Below are positions 1 to 7,658 of a stretch of DNA of 46,116 bases, in pieces. A program made the position numbers and the translations under genes. Origin of the DNA: Candidatus Babelota bacterium (lineage in GTDB: Bacteria; Babelota; Babeliae; Babelales; JACPOV01); contig JAKJAQ010000006.1 in the NCBI GenBank assembly GCA_022707425.1, forward strand, positions 32,589 to 78,704, written 5' to 3'. Positions within the stretch are counted from its first letter, which is position 1. Each line of letters opens with the position of its first letter. The notes under the pieces are model-generated. The model was not told where the DNA came from and did not search any database. It saw only the letters and a list, made by a program, of their open reading frames with translations.

Positions 1-240
1 TTCGCCAATTGGAATTTGTTGAGCAGATTGATTAGATCTCCAACTGATAAGTCCGCCAATTCGTTCAATAAAGGATCGACCAGGAGTGTCATTATTGTTT
101 GAATGATTTAAAACTATACCTTCGCTGGTAATTAATAGCGGAAGAGTGTTTATTGCATTTAATGATGAATTGGTGTCTTCTTCCATTGAATGCAATGAAA
201 AAAATAGGCATAGACCAAAACAATACAATGATAATCTCAT
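1..240 (-). CDS. Exported hypothetical protein, N-terminal part only
   Basis: The open frame begins at an ATG at 238-240 and runs off the left edge, so only the first 80 residues are visible. Residues 1-18 form a hydrophobic signal peptide ending in Leu-His-Ser, followed by Met-Glu-Glu-Asp, a junction seen in several other proteins of this window. The visible mature part is Asn/Ser-rich, has no cysteine and shows no domain I recognise. A purine-rich GAGAGGGGGA element lies just upstream of the ATG as ribosome binding site. The next gene upstream on the same strand is separated from it by a terminator hairpin, so this gene probably has its own promoter. Function unknown. Confidence 0.75.
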   Translation of the reverse strand, partial: MRLSLYCFGLCLFFSLHSMEEDTNSSLNAINTLPLLITSEGIVLNHSNNNDTPGRSFIERIGGLISWRSNQSAQQIPIGE

Positions 241-304
241 TATTCCCCCTCTCATTGTGTGATTCTCTTAAGTTAGTGTGAGAGGATTATGCCAAAATTG
301 CAAT

Positions 305-348
305 AAAAAAAGAGAATGTTGTCTACTAAACAACGTTCTCTTTTTTTT
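305..348. terminator. Bidirectional intrinsic terminator
   Basis: An 11-bp stem (311-321 with 331-341, one G-T wobble) with a 9-nt loop is flanked by six A on the left and a run of eight T on the right. The hairpin therefore has a U-tract when read on either strand. On minus it would end transcripts of the small Cys-rich gene that stops at 359, separating it from the truncated gene below 240. No plus-strand gene is seen to its left. Confidence 0.8.
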
Positions 349-358
349 ATGTGTTATA

Positions 359-619
359 TTATTTATTGTTTTTTAACTTGCAGCGTTCTTCGTATTTTTC
401 AAGATCCCACGGTTTGCAATAACAATAATTTCCATAGGGATCATTTTCTACATACACCGGATTATCATCAGGTCGGCGATCACGAAAACCGCAAATTCCG
501 GAACAATAACATTGATTACTTGCGCTGCATTCTTCCTGCGAGGTTATTCGCTTACGCGCCTCGACATTAAGAGTACAAAGCGAAATCGCTGCAATGAAAA
601 ATATTAAAAACCGTTTCAT
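359..619 (-). CDS. Small Cys-rich exported protein
   Basis: 86 residues. A signal peptide covers about residues 1-21 (Lys-Arg, then a Phe/Ile-rich core, ending Val-Glu-Ala). The mature part of about 65 residues has seven cysteines, two of them in CYC arrangements (near residues 38 and 67), and many charged residues, which suggests a small disulfide-stabilised fold. ATG at 617-619 has AAGGA six bases upstream. It is followed by a bidirectional terminator and preceded by two other very small genes on the same strand, so the three may be co-transcribed. I do not recognise a family; it could be an envelope or secreted protein. Seven cysteines is an odd number, leaving one unpaired or available for an intermolecular bond. 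Confidence 0.8.
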   Translation of the reverse strand: MKRFLIFFIAAISLCTLNVEARKRITSQEECSASNQCYCSGICGFRDRRPDDNPVYVENDPYGNYCYCKPWDLEKYEERCKLKNNK

Positions 620-652
620 AATTTTCCTTCATCGATTTCTGCTCGCACTAAT

Positions 653-871
653 TTAATATCCGTTTCCGTTGTCATTATTATTATTTTTGTTGCCACCTTG
701 TTGTGGTTTTTGTCCTTGCTGAGGGTTTTGCTGTTGTTTTTGACCATGTTGTGGTTGTTGTTGAGCACCACCTTGTTTTTGTTGGCCTTTGTGTTGTTCC
801 CAAGATTTTTGTTGATCTTGTTTTTGACCACCTTGTTGTTGCTGACCATTATAATTTTTTTTGTTATCCAT
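653..871 (-). CDS. Gln/Gly/Asn-rich low-complexity protein
   Basis: 72 residues, dominated by Gln with Gly, Lys and Asn, and ending in an Asn run and a Gly-Tyr. There is no signal peptide, no cysteine and essentially no hydrophobic residue, so it should be soluble and disordered. The ATG at 869-871 has GGAAA eight bases upstream, which supports translation. A second long frame on the same strand (616-849) is a by-product of the repetitive base composition and lacks such a site. The neighbour at 918-1070 is a Lys-rich disordered protein, so this is a pair of small low-complexity cytosolic proteins. Possible roles are stress-related or nucleic-acid associated; nothing in the sequence decides between them. 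Confidence 0.65.
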   Translation of the reverse strand: MDNKKNYNGQQQQGGQKQDQQKSWEQHKGQQKQGGAQQQPQHGQKQQQNPQQGQKPQQGGNKNNNNDNGNGY

Positions 872-917
872 GAGATTTCCTTTTTTTTGATAACTTAGTA
901 TCTGTTTTAAATATCAC

Positions 918-1070
918 TTAAGCGTATTTACGTTTTGCTTTACGCTTTGATGATGCTTTTTTAGCAGTTTTTTTGGTTTTGGTTTTTCTAGAAGCAGTTT
1001 TTTTCTTTTTGCTGTCTCCTAAAAGATCCCAAAAAAAGACCATATTGTTATTTTTTTTGTGACGTACCAT
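918..1070 (-). CDS. 50-aa Lys-rich histone H1-like tail protein
   Basis: A short frame of 50 codons plus stop. Residues 1-20 contain a small hydrophobic patch (MVFFWDLLG, residues 10-18). Residues 20-50 are almost entirely Lys, Arg, Thr, Ala and Ser, including KTKKTAKKA, and end in KRKYA. Such Ala-Lys-Thr tails resemble the C-terminal tails of bacterial histone H1-like proteins, so DNA or RNA binding is likely, but the protein is much shorter than those. The ATG at 1068-1070 has GGA of AAAGGATAAATCC upstream. It lies upstream of the Gln-rich gene on the same strand, 46 nt apart. That this is a real gene is inferred from the ribosome binding site, the non-random composition and the clean start and stop. 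Confidence 0.65.
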   Translation of the reverse strand: MVRHKKNNNMVFFWDLLGDSKKKKTASRKTKTKKTAKKASSKRKAKRKYA

Positions 1071-1430
1071 GGATTTATCCTTTTTTTATAAGAAAGTAAT
1101 TATGATCATTCATTACTATCATAATAACAAATTGACAAGTAGAAAATCAATCTGAGCAAGTACATTCTCAAAAATTATCAGCTTTTTTTATAGTTTCAGA
1201 CAAAAATAGGCAATCATACATGCTTTATTAGAAATATAAAAATCATAATCAAGGAATAAAATACAATAACGAATAAATGTAAAATAATATTAAGCTCTTG
1301 TGTCATTGGCATTATAGCCATTATTTATATCACAAGAAAGATTGCTGTTAATAAAAATGTTGATTTTACTGTGCGCAGGTTGGTACGTATACATTAATAG
1401 AATTTATCAAATTATTTAAAAGGAACACGC
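1071..1430. other. AT-rich intergenic region
   Basis: 360 nt without a convincing gene on either strand. It separates the minus-strand small-protein cluster from the plus-strand UPF0391 gene and should hold promoters for both. TTGATT at 1360-1365 followed 18 nt later by TACGTA is a weak plus candidate with a leader of about 35 nt. A TTGTCA on minus (1132-1137 read in reverse) lacks a good -10 box. No hairpin followed by a T-run, tRNA-like cloverleaf or repeat was seen. Confidence 0.5.
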
Positions 1431-1601
1431 ATGTTATTAGATTGGGTAGTAATCTTTCTTATCTTGGCGTTAGTTGCTGGTGTATTTGGTTTTGGTGGAT
1501 TTGCTTCGCAGTTCGCCGGCATTGCACAAATTTTATTTGGACTTTTCTTAATTTTATTTGTGATTTCGCTCATTCAACGATTTATGTATCGTCGCCCGTA
1601 A
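1431..1601 (+). CDS. Small two-helix membrane protein, UPF0391/DUF1328 type
   Basis: 56 residues. Two hydrophobic helices (about 3-24 and 30-50) are joined by a short [10 protein letters not shown] turn, with a Gly-Phe-Gly-Gly before the turn and an Arg-rich end (QRFMYRRP). The pattern [21 protein letters not shown] and the length match the UPF0391 (YtjA/DUF1328) family of small inner-membrane proteins of unknown function. AGGA at 1421-1424 precedes the ATG. The stop at 1599-1601 lies one base from the stop of convergent ruvC. The overlapping frame at 1442-1624 uses a TTG start and lacks these features. Function in the family is unknown; a link to envelope stress is only suspected. Confidence 0.85.
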   Translation: MLLDWVVIFLILALVAGVFGFGGFASQFAGIAQILFGLFLILFVISLIQRFMYRRP

Positions 1602-1602
1602 T

Positions 1603-2115
1603 TTATCGATTCATTTGCAAGTAATTGTGTGCAAGTGAATTTTTTTGTTTGCTTTTCCATAAGCCGCACAGCGTAATAGCTATAGCATCGGTTACATCAG
1701 CTTTTTCAACGATTGAAATTGCAGGAAAAAGCCGATAAATAACGCGTGCTACTTGTTCTTTTTCTGCGCCGCCAAAACCTGTGACTGCGAGTTTTACTTC
1801 TCGTGGCGCAAATTCATATAATTCTGCTTTGTGTTTATCTGAAAGAAGATACAAAATGCCGCGCAAATAGCCAAGTTTTAAGAAATTTTGTGCATTTTTG
1901 CCCAAAAATGGTGTTTCAAGTGCAATTGCTTCTACGTGATGTTTGTTTATTTTTTCTTCAAAAAAAGCGTGAAAAATACCAATTCGTTCTGGTAACGATT
2001 TTGTTGTTGGTAATTTTAGGTAGCCATGTTCGCGCAAGATTGTTTTCCCCATTTCATTTGAAATGACACCAAAACCGGTAATGGAGAATCCTGGATCAAT
2101 GCCTAAAATTACCAT
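1603..2115 (-). CDS. ruvC: Holliday junction endonuclease RuvC
   Basis: 170 residues, usual length for RuvC. It nicks four-way DNA junctions symmetrically during recombination, working with RuvAB in the cytosol. The four acidic metal ligands are all present: D7 in GIDPG, E67 in ALETPF, and D140 and D143 in ADVTDA, at the same spacing as E. coli D7/E66/D138/D141. Other family signatures are the LKLGYLRG helix and FAPREVK before the Gly-rich loop. ATG at 2113-2115 has GAGGAG upstream. The start lies 7 nt inside the preceding exported-protein gene, so translation is probably coupled. ruvA and ruvB are not in the window. Confidence 0.96.
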   Translation of the reverse strand: MVILGIDPGFSITGFGVISNEMGKTILREHGYLKLPTTKSLPERIGIFHAFFEEKINKHHVEAIALETPFLGKNAQNFLKLGYLRGILYLLSDKHKAELYEFAPREVKLAVTGFGGAEKEQVARVIYRLFPAISIVEKADVTDAIAITLCGLWKSKQKNSLAHNYLQMNR

Positions 2116-2411
2116 GAATATTTTCTCCTCATTTTATTAATGAGCATTATGGATCTACGGATTTGCGTATGCAAATATCCTTCTATTACACTCGGTAGCG
2201 GATATTGATTTTGTGTGATATGTATAAATTCACATAAACTATGCTCACATGGAATCGTACAAAATGGTTTTACGTTAATGGTGGTAAATGCCGAACTATC
2301 TATTGAATTAAGTTTATTTACTAAGGTATCAATAGTCTTTTGCAAATTATCATCTATAGCATGTAGGCTAAAAAAAAATAAAAAAGGAATTATTAATTTA
2401 AAAACAAACAT
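2109..2411 (-). CDS. Small exported hypothetical protein
   Basis: 100 residues from the ATG at 2409-2411. A signal peptide (about residues 1-18, Phe/Leu/Ile-rich, ending Leu-His-Ala) is followed by Ile-Asp-Asp. The mature part has three cysteines (FCTIPCEHSLCEF, near residue 50-60) and a basic C-terminus. The start codon overlaps the stop of the upstream gene as TGATG, and the last 7 nt overlap ruvC, so the three genes form one translationally coupled unit. A TTG one codon earlier is less likely as start. No family recognised; the role is unknown and the placement ahead of ruvC looks operon-driven rather than functional. Confidence 0.8.
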   Translation of the reverse strand: MFVFKLIIPFLFFFSLHAIDDNLQKTIDTLVNKLNSIDSSAFTTINVKPFCTIPCEHSLCEFIHITQNQYPLPSVIEGYLHTQIRRSIMLINKMRRKYSW

Positions 2412-2914
2412 CAATCTTCCTTTAAATCGGTTATCAATGTTTTAATGGCCAATGCATTTTTTTGAGATTCATTGTCAGGCAGTTCTGTCATTATGAGCTT
2501 AAGAAATCCATCAAACGCAAATGCTATAGTTATTGGAATCAAAATTTTAGGATCATCTGCTAAATATGCTATAAAACCACCGGTAATGCCGCCAATGAGA
2601 CGCGCATAGCCATCAACGGTATTAATGTCGGGAAAGCAACCATTTCGTTTTGGTTCTGGAGCGACTTCAATTACGTTGGCAGCAATTTTTTCGAGATTTT
2701 CTTTATTTTTTGACGCGAATTCTCGATGGTCAACGAGCCATCGTTGTGTTTCTTCAAAGTTGCGATCGCGAATTAAGGTTTCAATCGCGAGTAATTTACT
2801 GCTGTTTTCTTTATTGCGTTGTCGTAATGGCGTAACCGTTGTCTCATCTTCCATGCCGTTCAGAATATTGATTGAACAACAGATATACACCAATAAAGTT
2901 AAAATGTGTTTCAT
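2411..2914 (-). CDS. Exported hypothetical protein with hydrophobic C-terminal segment
   Basis: 167 residues. The signal peptide (about 1-20) ends in Leu-Asn-Gly-Met followed by Glu-Asp-Glu, the Met-acidic junction common in this window. Residues 25-95 are helical and charged, with many Lys/Glu/Arg. A Gly/Ile/Ala-rich stretch follows at about 107-140 (GGITGGFIAYL, then a DDPK turn and an Ile/Ala-rich segment), resembling one or two short membrane or amphipathic helices. The ATG at 2912-2914 has a strong GGAGGGGG site upstream. Stop and next start overlap (TGATG). It follows dnaB by 31 nt on the same strand. No known family recognised. Confidence 0.85.
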   Translation of the reverse strand: MKHILTLLVYICCSINILNGMEDETTVTPLRQRNKENSSKLLAIETLIRDRNFEETQRWLVDHREFASKNKENLEKIAANVIEVAPEPKRNGCFPDINTVDGYARLIGGITGGFIAYLADDPKILIPITIAFAFDGFLKLIMTELPDNESQKNALAIKTLITDLKED

Positions 2915-2945
2915 ATGCCCCCTCCTTTTAAAGATCTATGAACTC

Positions 2946-4322
2946 TTATTCATCGTACTCAAGATCTTCAAAACGAGTCAATTCTCGCACAAAATTAAGC
3001 ATAATCGTCCCGGTAGGACCATTTCTTTGTTTACCAATAATCAGTTCGGCAAGTAACGGATTTTCTGTATCTTGATTATAAACACTATCTCGATACAAAA
3101 ACATTATTACATCAGCATCTTGTTCAATAGCTCCTGATTCGCGCAGGTCGGATAAAATTGGGCGTTTGTCGACGCGGCTATCAACGGCACGTGAAAGCTG
3201 TGAAAGTGCAACAATTGGTACTTCAAGTTCTTTAGCGAGCGCTTTGAGCGATCGCGAAATTTCAGAAACTTCTTGATGTCGATTTTCGTGCTTTTTAACC
3301 GTACGAACGAGTTGTAAGTAGTCAATTACAATAAATGAAAGTTTGTGTTCTTGCTTTAGTTTTCTCGCCTTTGCGCGCAACTCCATCAGTTCAAGCATAG
3401 CAGTATCATCAATAAACAATTTGAGCGAAGCAAGCTGTGCGGCAACGTTTGTTAATTCAAGCCATTCATCTGAAGTGATTGTTGCATTGCGAATATTTTG
3501 ATGTGAAATTCCAGCTTGAGTTGAAAGTAACCGTAACGTTAATTGTTCTGCAGACATTTCAAGAGAAAAAAAACCAACAGTATATCCTTGTGCTGCAGCA
3601 TGAGCAGCAAGATTAAGCGCAAGAGCCGTTTTACCCATTGAAGGACGTGCGGCCAAAACAACTAAGTCCCCTTTTTGAAAACCAGAAGTCATCATATCAA
3701 GTTTTTTAAAACCGGCTGGCACACCAGTAATTCCTTTACTATGACTTTTGATATCTGAAAGATGTTCGAACGTTTTTTTTAGCCAAATATTGAGTTGAAC
3801 AAAATTTTGATTAGTGCGCTTGTTAGAAATTTGAAAAATCGTCTGTTCAGCCTGATCAAGCATTACATCAATATCTTTTTCATTCTGATCATAGCAAGAA
3901 GTAATAATATGCGTTGCTGAATTGATCAGTTCGCGCAGAACTGCTTTTTCTTTAATGATGCGTGCATGGTGGGTTACCATACCAACCGCTGGAATATCTT
4001 CTTGCAACGAAAGCAAATATGAAATGCCCCCTATTTCTTCCAGTTGCTGACTTTTTTTGTTAAGTGAGTCCTGCAACGTTACTAAATCAATTCGTTTTTG
4101 TTGGGCAGCCAATTCGCTCATCGCTTGAAAGATAAGTTGATGAGCATTGTTATAAAAATCTCGCGATGCAATAATTTCTACTATTTGATGAATATATTCA
4201 TCATTCAAGAGTAAAGCACCCAAAACCGCTTTTTCGGCTTCGGGGCTATGCGGCAAATTTTTACCCAATAACTTTTCTGGCGGTGCTGATTTTTGAAATG
4301 ATCGAGTGGCATCGTATGCCAT
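2946..4322 (-). CDS. dnaB: Replicative DNA helicase DnaB
   Basis: 458 residues, normal for DnaB. It is the hexameric ATP-driven helicase that unwinds DNA ahead of the fork and recruits primase. The N-terminal helical domain begins at LPHSPEAEKAVLGALL. The RecA-like domain has Walker A at about residues 224-231 (ARPSMGKT; GRPSMGKT is usual), then GFFSLEMS, Walker B in FIVIDYLQL, and VPIVALSQLSR. The C-terminus has the DLRESGAIEQDAD motif and GKQRNGPTG. The ATG at 4320-4322 lies 11 nt after rplI, the same rplI-dnaB order seen in many bacteria. No intein is present. All expected motifs are intact. Confidence 0.97.
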   Translation of the reverse strand: MAYDATRSFQKSAPPEKLLGKNLPHSPEAEKAVLGALLLNDEYIHQIVEIIASRDFYNNAHQLIFQAMSELAAQQKRIDLVTLQDSLNKKSQQLEEIGGISYLLSLQEDIPAVGMVTHHARIIKEKAVLRELINSATHIITSCYDQNEKDIDVMLDQAEQTIFQISNKRTNQNFVQLNIWLKKTFEHLSDIKSHSKGITGVPAGFKKLDMMTSGFQKGDLVVLAARPSMGKTALALNLAAHAAAQGYTVGFFSLEMSAEQLTLRLLSTQAGISHQNIRNATITSDEWLELTNVAAQLASLKLFIDDTAMLELMELRAKARKLKQEHKLSFIVIDYLQLVRTVKKHENRHQEVSEISRSLKALAKELEVPIVALSQLSRAVDSRVDKRPILSDLRESGAIEQDADVIMFLYRDSVYNQDTENPLLAELIIGKQRNGPTGTIMLNFVRELTRFEDLEYDE

Positions 4323-4333
4323 AAAGTTCCTGC

Positions 4334-4783
4334 TTATTCAGCTTCGGGAGTAACGGTCAGTTTTATTTTTGGCTGCAAACGGTTAGACAGTTTTACCGTA
4401 ATTTCGTAGTTCCCTTTTTCGGTAATTCTTTTATCAAAGATAACCTGATTTTTTGAAACGTGGATATCTTTTTGTGCCAATAATTCAGCAATTTCTTTAT
4501 CAGAGACTGAACCGAATAATTTATGCCCATTGGCCATTTTACGTTTTAATGTAATTTGTGTGTTCTTAATTTTATCAGCAAGCATTGAGGTTTCAGTAGC
4601 AATTACCTCTTTGCGATGCTCAATCGTTTTTTTCTTCTTTTCGTAAAAAGCCAGATTTTCTGGTGTAATTTGGACGCCGAGTTTAAGAGGAATAAGGTAA
4701 TTGGCGCCATACCCATCTGCAACTGAAATAATTTCACCTGCTACACCGATTTTTTCAACATTTTTTAATAGATATACTTTCAT
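4334..4783 (-). CDS. rplI: 50S ribosomal protein L9
   Basis: 149 residues from the ATG at 4781-4783, typical for L9. The N-terminal domain (MKVYLLKNVEKIG, then GYGANYLIP) binds 23S rRNA; a long central helix rich in Lys/Glu joins it to a C-terminal domain that contains HKLFGSVS. The frame continues 14 codons further upstream, but that extension (His/Arg/Lys-rich) is foreign to the family. The internal ATG has AAAGG in front and gives the family's conserved first residues, so it is chosen as start. It sits directly upstream of dnaB with 11 nt between them. Confidence 0.96.
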   Translation of the reverse strand: MKVYLLKNVEKIGVAGEIISVADGYGANYLIPLKLGVQITPENLAFYEKKKKTIEHRKEVIATETSMLADKIKNTQITLKRKMANGHKLFGSVSDKEIAELLAQKDIHVSKNQVIFDKRITEKGNYEITVKLSNRLQPKIKLTVTPEAE

Positions 4784-4867
4784 TGCGTGCCTTTCATGCC
4801 GATCTTTATGCTCTTTTTTTATCATACCGCTTAATCAAAAAAAAGAACAGTCGCCTTCAACAATGCA

Positions 4868-6205
4868 TTAGTTGAGATGATAGATGATTCCTCTTTTAGA
4901 AATAAAGAGTTGAAAATAGTGAGAAATATAGAGAATATCGGTATTCCAACGAAGGGCATTAAGTCGCGCTAATGCGACCAAAAGATGTAGCGAGGCATGC
5001 ATAGAAAACCAAGAATCATTAATCAAACCGAGCACTGTAACCGGTGGGGTGTATGGCTTTTGGTAGGCAAAAAAAAGTTCTGAACAAATAAATGGAAAAA
5101 GCGGTGGTATGGTGGAATTATCTGCATAAAAAGGAGTGCGGCCACAAGTGCCTTGGCAGGTTACCTTTTTTGTGGTAAAAAATGTGCAGAGAGAATTGAA
5201 ATTGCAATAGAGTGCTGGACGTTCGGTAAAAATGAGCGGTGTGATTTTGTCATAAATTTGAGTTATGCGACTTTGTTTGAGTAAAACTGCACTGTTAAGG
5301 TATTTATTATTTTCAATTCGTTGTGTTCCAATAATAAATGACCTGTTTGGGTTTAATCCGTATTCACTCCACATCTCAATAAGTTGTTTACATTTATTAA
5401 TTGGCCAGGTAAATGTTGATTCTGGTGCAATAATTAAAGCGATTGTACTGTCCTTCCGTTTGATTTGTTCTAATTGATCTAAAATATCGTGCGCTCGCTG
5501 CCATGGATCAGTTGTTTTCTCCATATTTAGTACATTTAAGGTAGCAATGTGTTGTAACCATGCAGGTTTATTTTCATGCGTGTGGCCTGCATATAATATA
5601 ATAATGAGAAAAAATAGCGTAATAACTGATGCAGAATATTTTTTCTGGGTTACGAACAATGCTAACACTCCCTGTAGGGCAATTAATAACAGTATCAACC
5701 CTTCCACTGTTATTGATGATAACAACAGTGGAGTAGCCGTGAAAAACAGTGGAATAAAGAATAGACACATTGGCAATCCTGCACTCCATCCAAAAATGAT
5801 CAAAGAAAAGCGATAAAGAAAATAAGAATAAAGGCTCAACGCAAGACAGAAAAATAATACGGTTATTCGCTCATTATTCCATTTGAGTGCTAACCATTGT
5901 GCAATAACAAATACGAACATTTGCGTAGCTGAAAGGTACGCAACAAGAAAAAACCAAACAACCAGCCGGGCATCCCCTTGTGCATGTTGATAAATAACCA
6001 ATGCTATCGGTAACAACACAAGCCCAGTGCTAACAAAACTCCAACAAAAAAAATCGGTAGCGGTACACTGAGCAAGAAATGGTGAGATGATTATGCACAA
6101 AAAGGGAACAAAACAGATAAGTGAAATCCACCCAAAGAATGGTGCTGTCAAAAAAGGAATCGTACAAAAAATAGCAGTTAAAAAAAATAGGTGTCTTTGG
6201 TTCAT
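4868..6205 (-). CDS. lnt: Apolipoprotein N-acyltransferase (Lnt), divergent
   Basis: 445 residues. Lnt adds the third acyl chain to the N-terminal Cys of lipoproteins at the outer face of the inner membrane. The first 205 residues contain six or more hydrophobic helices; the rest is a nitrilase-like domain followed by a short tail. The catalytic triad is visible as E262 (APESTF), K320 (YDKITPL) and C374 (FICSELF), with NDSWFS further on, matching E. coli E267/K335/C387 in order and context. Family motifs around Lys and Cys are loosened (YDKHHLVPFGE is usual), so the enzyme is divergent. ATG at 6203-6205 overlaps the previous stop as ATGA; an in-frame TTG two codons earlier is less likely. It ends the pilin-like operon, which is an uncommon context. 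Confidence 0.85.
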   Translation of the reverse strand: MNQRHLFFLTAIFCTIPFLTAPFFGWISLICFVPFLCIIISPFLAQCTATDFFCWSFVSTGLVLLPIALVIYQHAQGDARLVVWFFLVAYLSATQMFVFVIAQWLALKWNNERITVLFFCLALSLYSYFLYRFSLIIFGWSAGLPMCLFFIPLFFTATPLLLSSITVEGLILLLIALQGVLALFVTQKKYSASVITLFFLIIILYAGHTHENKPAWLQHIATLNVLNMEKTTDPWQRAHDILDQLEQIKRKDSTIALIIAPESTFTWPINKCKQLIEMWSEYGLNPNRSFIIGTQRIENNKYLNSAVLLKQSRITQIYDKITPLIFTERPALYCNFNSLCTFFTTKKVTCQGTCGRTPFYADNSTIPPLFPFICSELFFAYQKPYTPPVTVLGLINDSWFSMHASLHLLVALARLNALRWNTDILYISHYFQLFISKRGIIYHLN

Positions 6206-6654
6206 GCACAAACAAAATTAATAACTGAGTGCGTAATTTTGATTCCGGTGATTTCTTGATGCGATTCCTGTACAATTTTGCATGAACATTTCATGATTCG
6301 ACGATGATCGTGAGACACAACTAATTCAAGAAATAGTTGATTAGGATTAACTCTTTTAATAAGAGCTTGAGCCGTTTTTTTTTGTGATCGCATTGGCAGT
6401 GAAAATGTAATGTTATTTCCTGTTTTAATCAATCGGTGCATTATGTGGTCAAAACGGTTTTTTGTCAACGCAATTAACTCCAATCCTGCTGTGTACGTAT
6501 CGTAATATGCTTGTTGAAACAATGCTTGTTCACGAGCAAGTTGGTTCATGTACGTTACTGATCGCCACGTAATCGTTGTAAAGATGATCAAAAAACTAAC
6601 TAGCATCAAAATGAATACCGAAGCAAAACCGCTTACCGAGAATATTATTTTCAT
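6202..6654 (-). CDS. Pilin-operon protein with N-terminal membrane anchor
   Basis: 150 residues. One long hydrophobic helix near the N-terminus (about 4-29) is followed by a soluble domain with HDHRRIMKCSCK near residue 118. The region before the helix (SVSGFASVF) has a Gly-Phe like a prepilin leader but lacks the Glu at +5, as in some tip minor pilins (PilX/GspK type). The start is set by an ATGA overlap with the upstream prepilin gene; a longer frame starting at 6684 is disfavoured. Position third in a row of pilin-like genes supports a role in the same fibre or secretion pseudopilus. The exact family is uncertain. Confidence 0.75.
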   Translation of the reverse strand: MKIIFSVSGFASVFILMLVSFLIIFTTITWRSVTYMNQLAREQALFQQAYYDTYTAGLELIALTKNRFDHIMHRLIKTGNNITFSLPMRSQKKTAQALIKRVNPNQLFLELVVSHDHRRIMKCSCKIVQESHQEITGIKITHSVINFVCA

Positions 6655-7172
6655 GAAAGTTCCAGGAGGCGCGGCACTGCCCATTGTTCAAGTTGATAGA
6701 CACAATTATTATTAATTTTAATTTTTGCATTGAGAACGAGTGCTTTAATATGTTGTGGTGTTTTCGTGCTCATGGTTATCTCAAAACGTCCCTCATGAAT
6801 GTTATCAAGAATCATACTTTTATGTTTTCTATGCCATTGTTCATTGTGAGCATTATAGGTGCCAGTAATTTTCCACAGCTTGTGATCTTCAATGCGCAAT
6901 CCAATATCTTCACCGGCAGTTGAAATAACCACATTGGTTTCAGTTATTTTTTTCCACATTGAGCGTTGTGCTGGTAATTTGTTCACAATTCGCAAAAAAA
7001 GTGTTGAAGCAAGATGAATGGAAGCTGATTTCGTGGCGGTTGAGCTTAGCGAAGAAAGAAACGTTATCCTAGTTAGGCACTGCGTAATAGTGAGCCAACT
7101 TAAAAAAGTTGCAATCGCACAATAAATAACAATTTCTAACAAAAAATAGCCCGGAACCTGTTTGTTACTCAT
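6651..7172 (-). CDS. Type IV prepilin-like / pseudopilin protein
   Basis: 173 residues from the ATG at 7170-7172. The N-terminus reads a short leader ending PG, then YFLLEIVIYCAIATFL: Gly at -1, an aromatic at +1 and Glu at +5, the prepilin peptidase signature (PilD type) followed by a hydrophobic helix. The rest is a hydrophilic domain of about 130 residues with two Trp near the middle. GGAGGA lies four bases before the start; the ATG sits inside the end of the upstream gene (8-nt overlap), so the two are coupled. A longer in-frame start at 7235 would add an untypical leader. It is likely a minor pilin or type II secretion pseudopilin. Confidence 0.82.
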   Translation of the reverse strand: MSNKQVPGYFLLEIVIYCAIATFLSWLTITQCLTRITFLSSLSSTATKSASIHLASTLFLRIVNKLPAQRSMWKKITETNVVISTAGEDIGLRIEDHKLWKITGTYNAHNEQWHRKHKSMILDNIHEGRFEITMSTKTPQHIKALVLNAKIKINNNCVYQLEQWAVPRLLELS

Positions 7173-7572
7173 AGATTCCTCCATGCACTGTGTAAGTTTT
7201 TCGTTCTCCTTGAGCTGTTTTCCATGCTGCGACAAGTGTTATGTAAGAAAAATAGGTTTGATGGTCCGGTTTTCCAATGAGATGATTTATCTGTTCAAGC
7301 GGCACTGAGGTCGTATGCCAATTAAACTCGATGGAATCTTTTTGCATTCGTTGTTTTCTTTGTAACGTACGATCAATTTTTAGTTGTTCGAGCAATGAAG
7401 CACTCAGACTGGTTACTTGAAACAGCCTGAGCGTATCTTTTTTTTTGTTAATAATAAGATTGTGCCACGAGATTAAAATAGTCGTGCTTAAGAGGAGTGC
7501 AACAAGCGCAACCATTAATTCTATTAATAAAAAACCGCAAAAATGAGTGGTTGTTTTCATCTTTTTGTACAT
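7165..7572 (-). CDS. Type IV prepilin-like / pseudopilin protein
   Basis: 135 residues. The leader is basic and ends in Cys-Gly, followed by FLLIELMVALVALLL, which has Glu near +5 and a hydrophobic helix to about residue 35: a clear prepilin N-terminal methylation motif. The C-terminal domain is about 95 residues long with many Gln and Thr. Start choice is uncertain: ATG at 7570-7572 or the ATG four codons later (7558-7560), which gives the more typical MKTTTHFCG leader; neither has a strong ribosome binding site. First gene of the pilin-like, lnt run. The prepilin peptidase, ATPase and secretin genes are not in the window. Confidence 0.82.
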   Translation of the reverse strand: MYKKMKTTTHFCGFLLIELMVALVALLLSTTILISWHNLIINKKKDTLRLFQVTSLSASLLEQLKIDRTLQRKQRMQKDSIEFNWHTTSVPLEQINHLIGKPDHQTYFSYITLVAAWKTAQGERKTYTVHGGIYE

Positions 7573-7591
7573 TCAAATCTACGATAATTGT

Positions 7592-7620
7592 TTGAAATTA
7601 ACTGTGTGGCCGAGTATGCT
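7592..7620 (+). promoter_or_regulatory. Promoter candidate for the exported J-like protein
   Basis: TTGAAA (7592-7597), a 17-nt spacer and TATGCT (7615-7620). A start near 7627 would give a leader of about 32 nt with AGGA at 7651 before the ATG at 7659. The -10 box belongs to a TAnGCT group found four times in this window. Confidence 0.5.
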
Positions 7621-7658
7621 GGTAACTATTATTACCCATACCAAAGTATGAGGACATT

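Noticed and set aside
616-849. Second minus-strand frame over the Gln-rich gene, giving an Asn/Lys-rich protein
   Set aside because: Low-complexity codons keep several frames open; only the 653-871 frame has a ribosome binding site at its ATG.
1132-1137. TTGACA in the 1071-1430 intergenic region on plus
   Set aside because: No acceptable -10 box at 16-19 nt and nearly 300 nt from the next start.
1442-1624. TTG-started frame of 60 residues on plus
   Set aside because: It overlaps the 56-aa UPF0391-type gene in another frame; that frame has an ATG, a ribosome binding site and family-like helices, while this one is Trp/Cys-rich noise.
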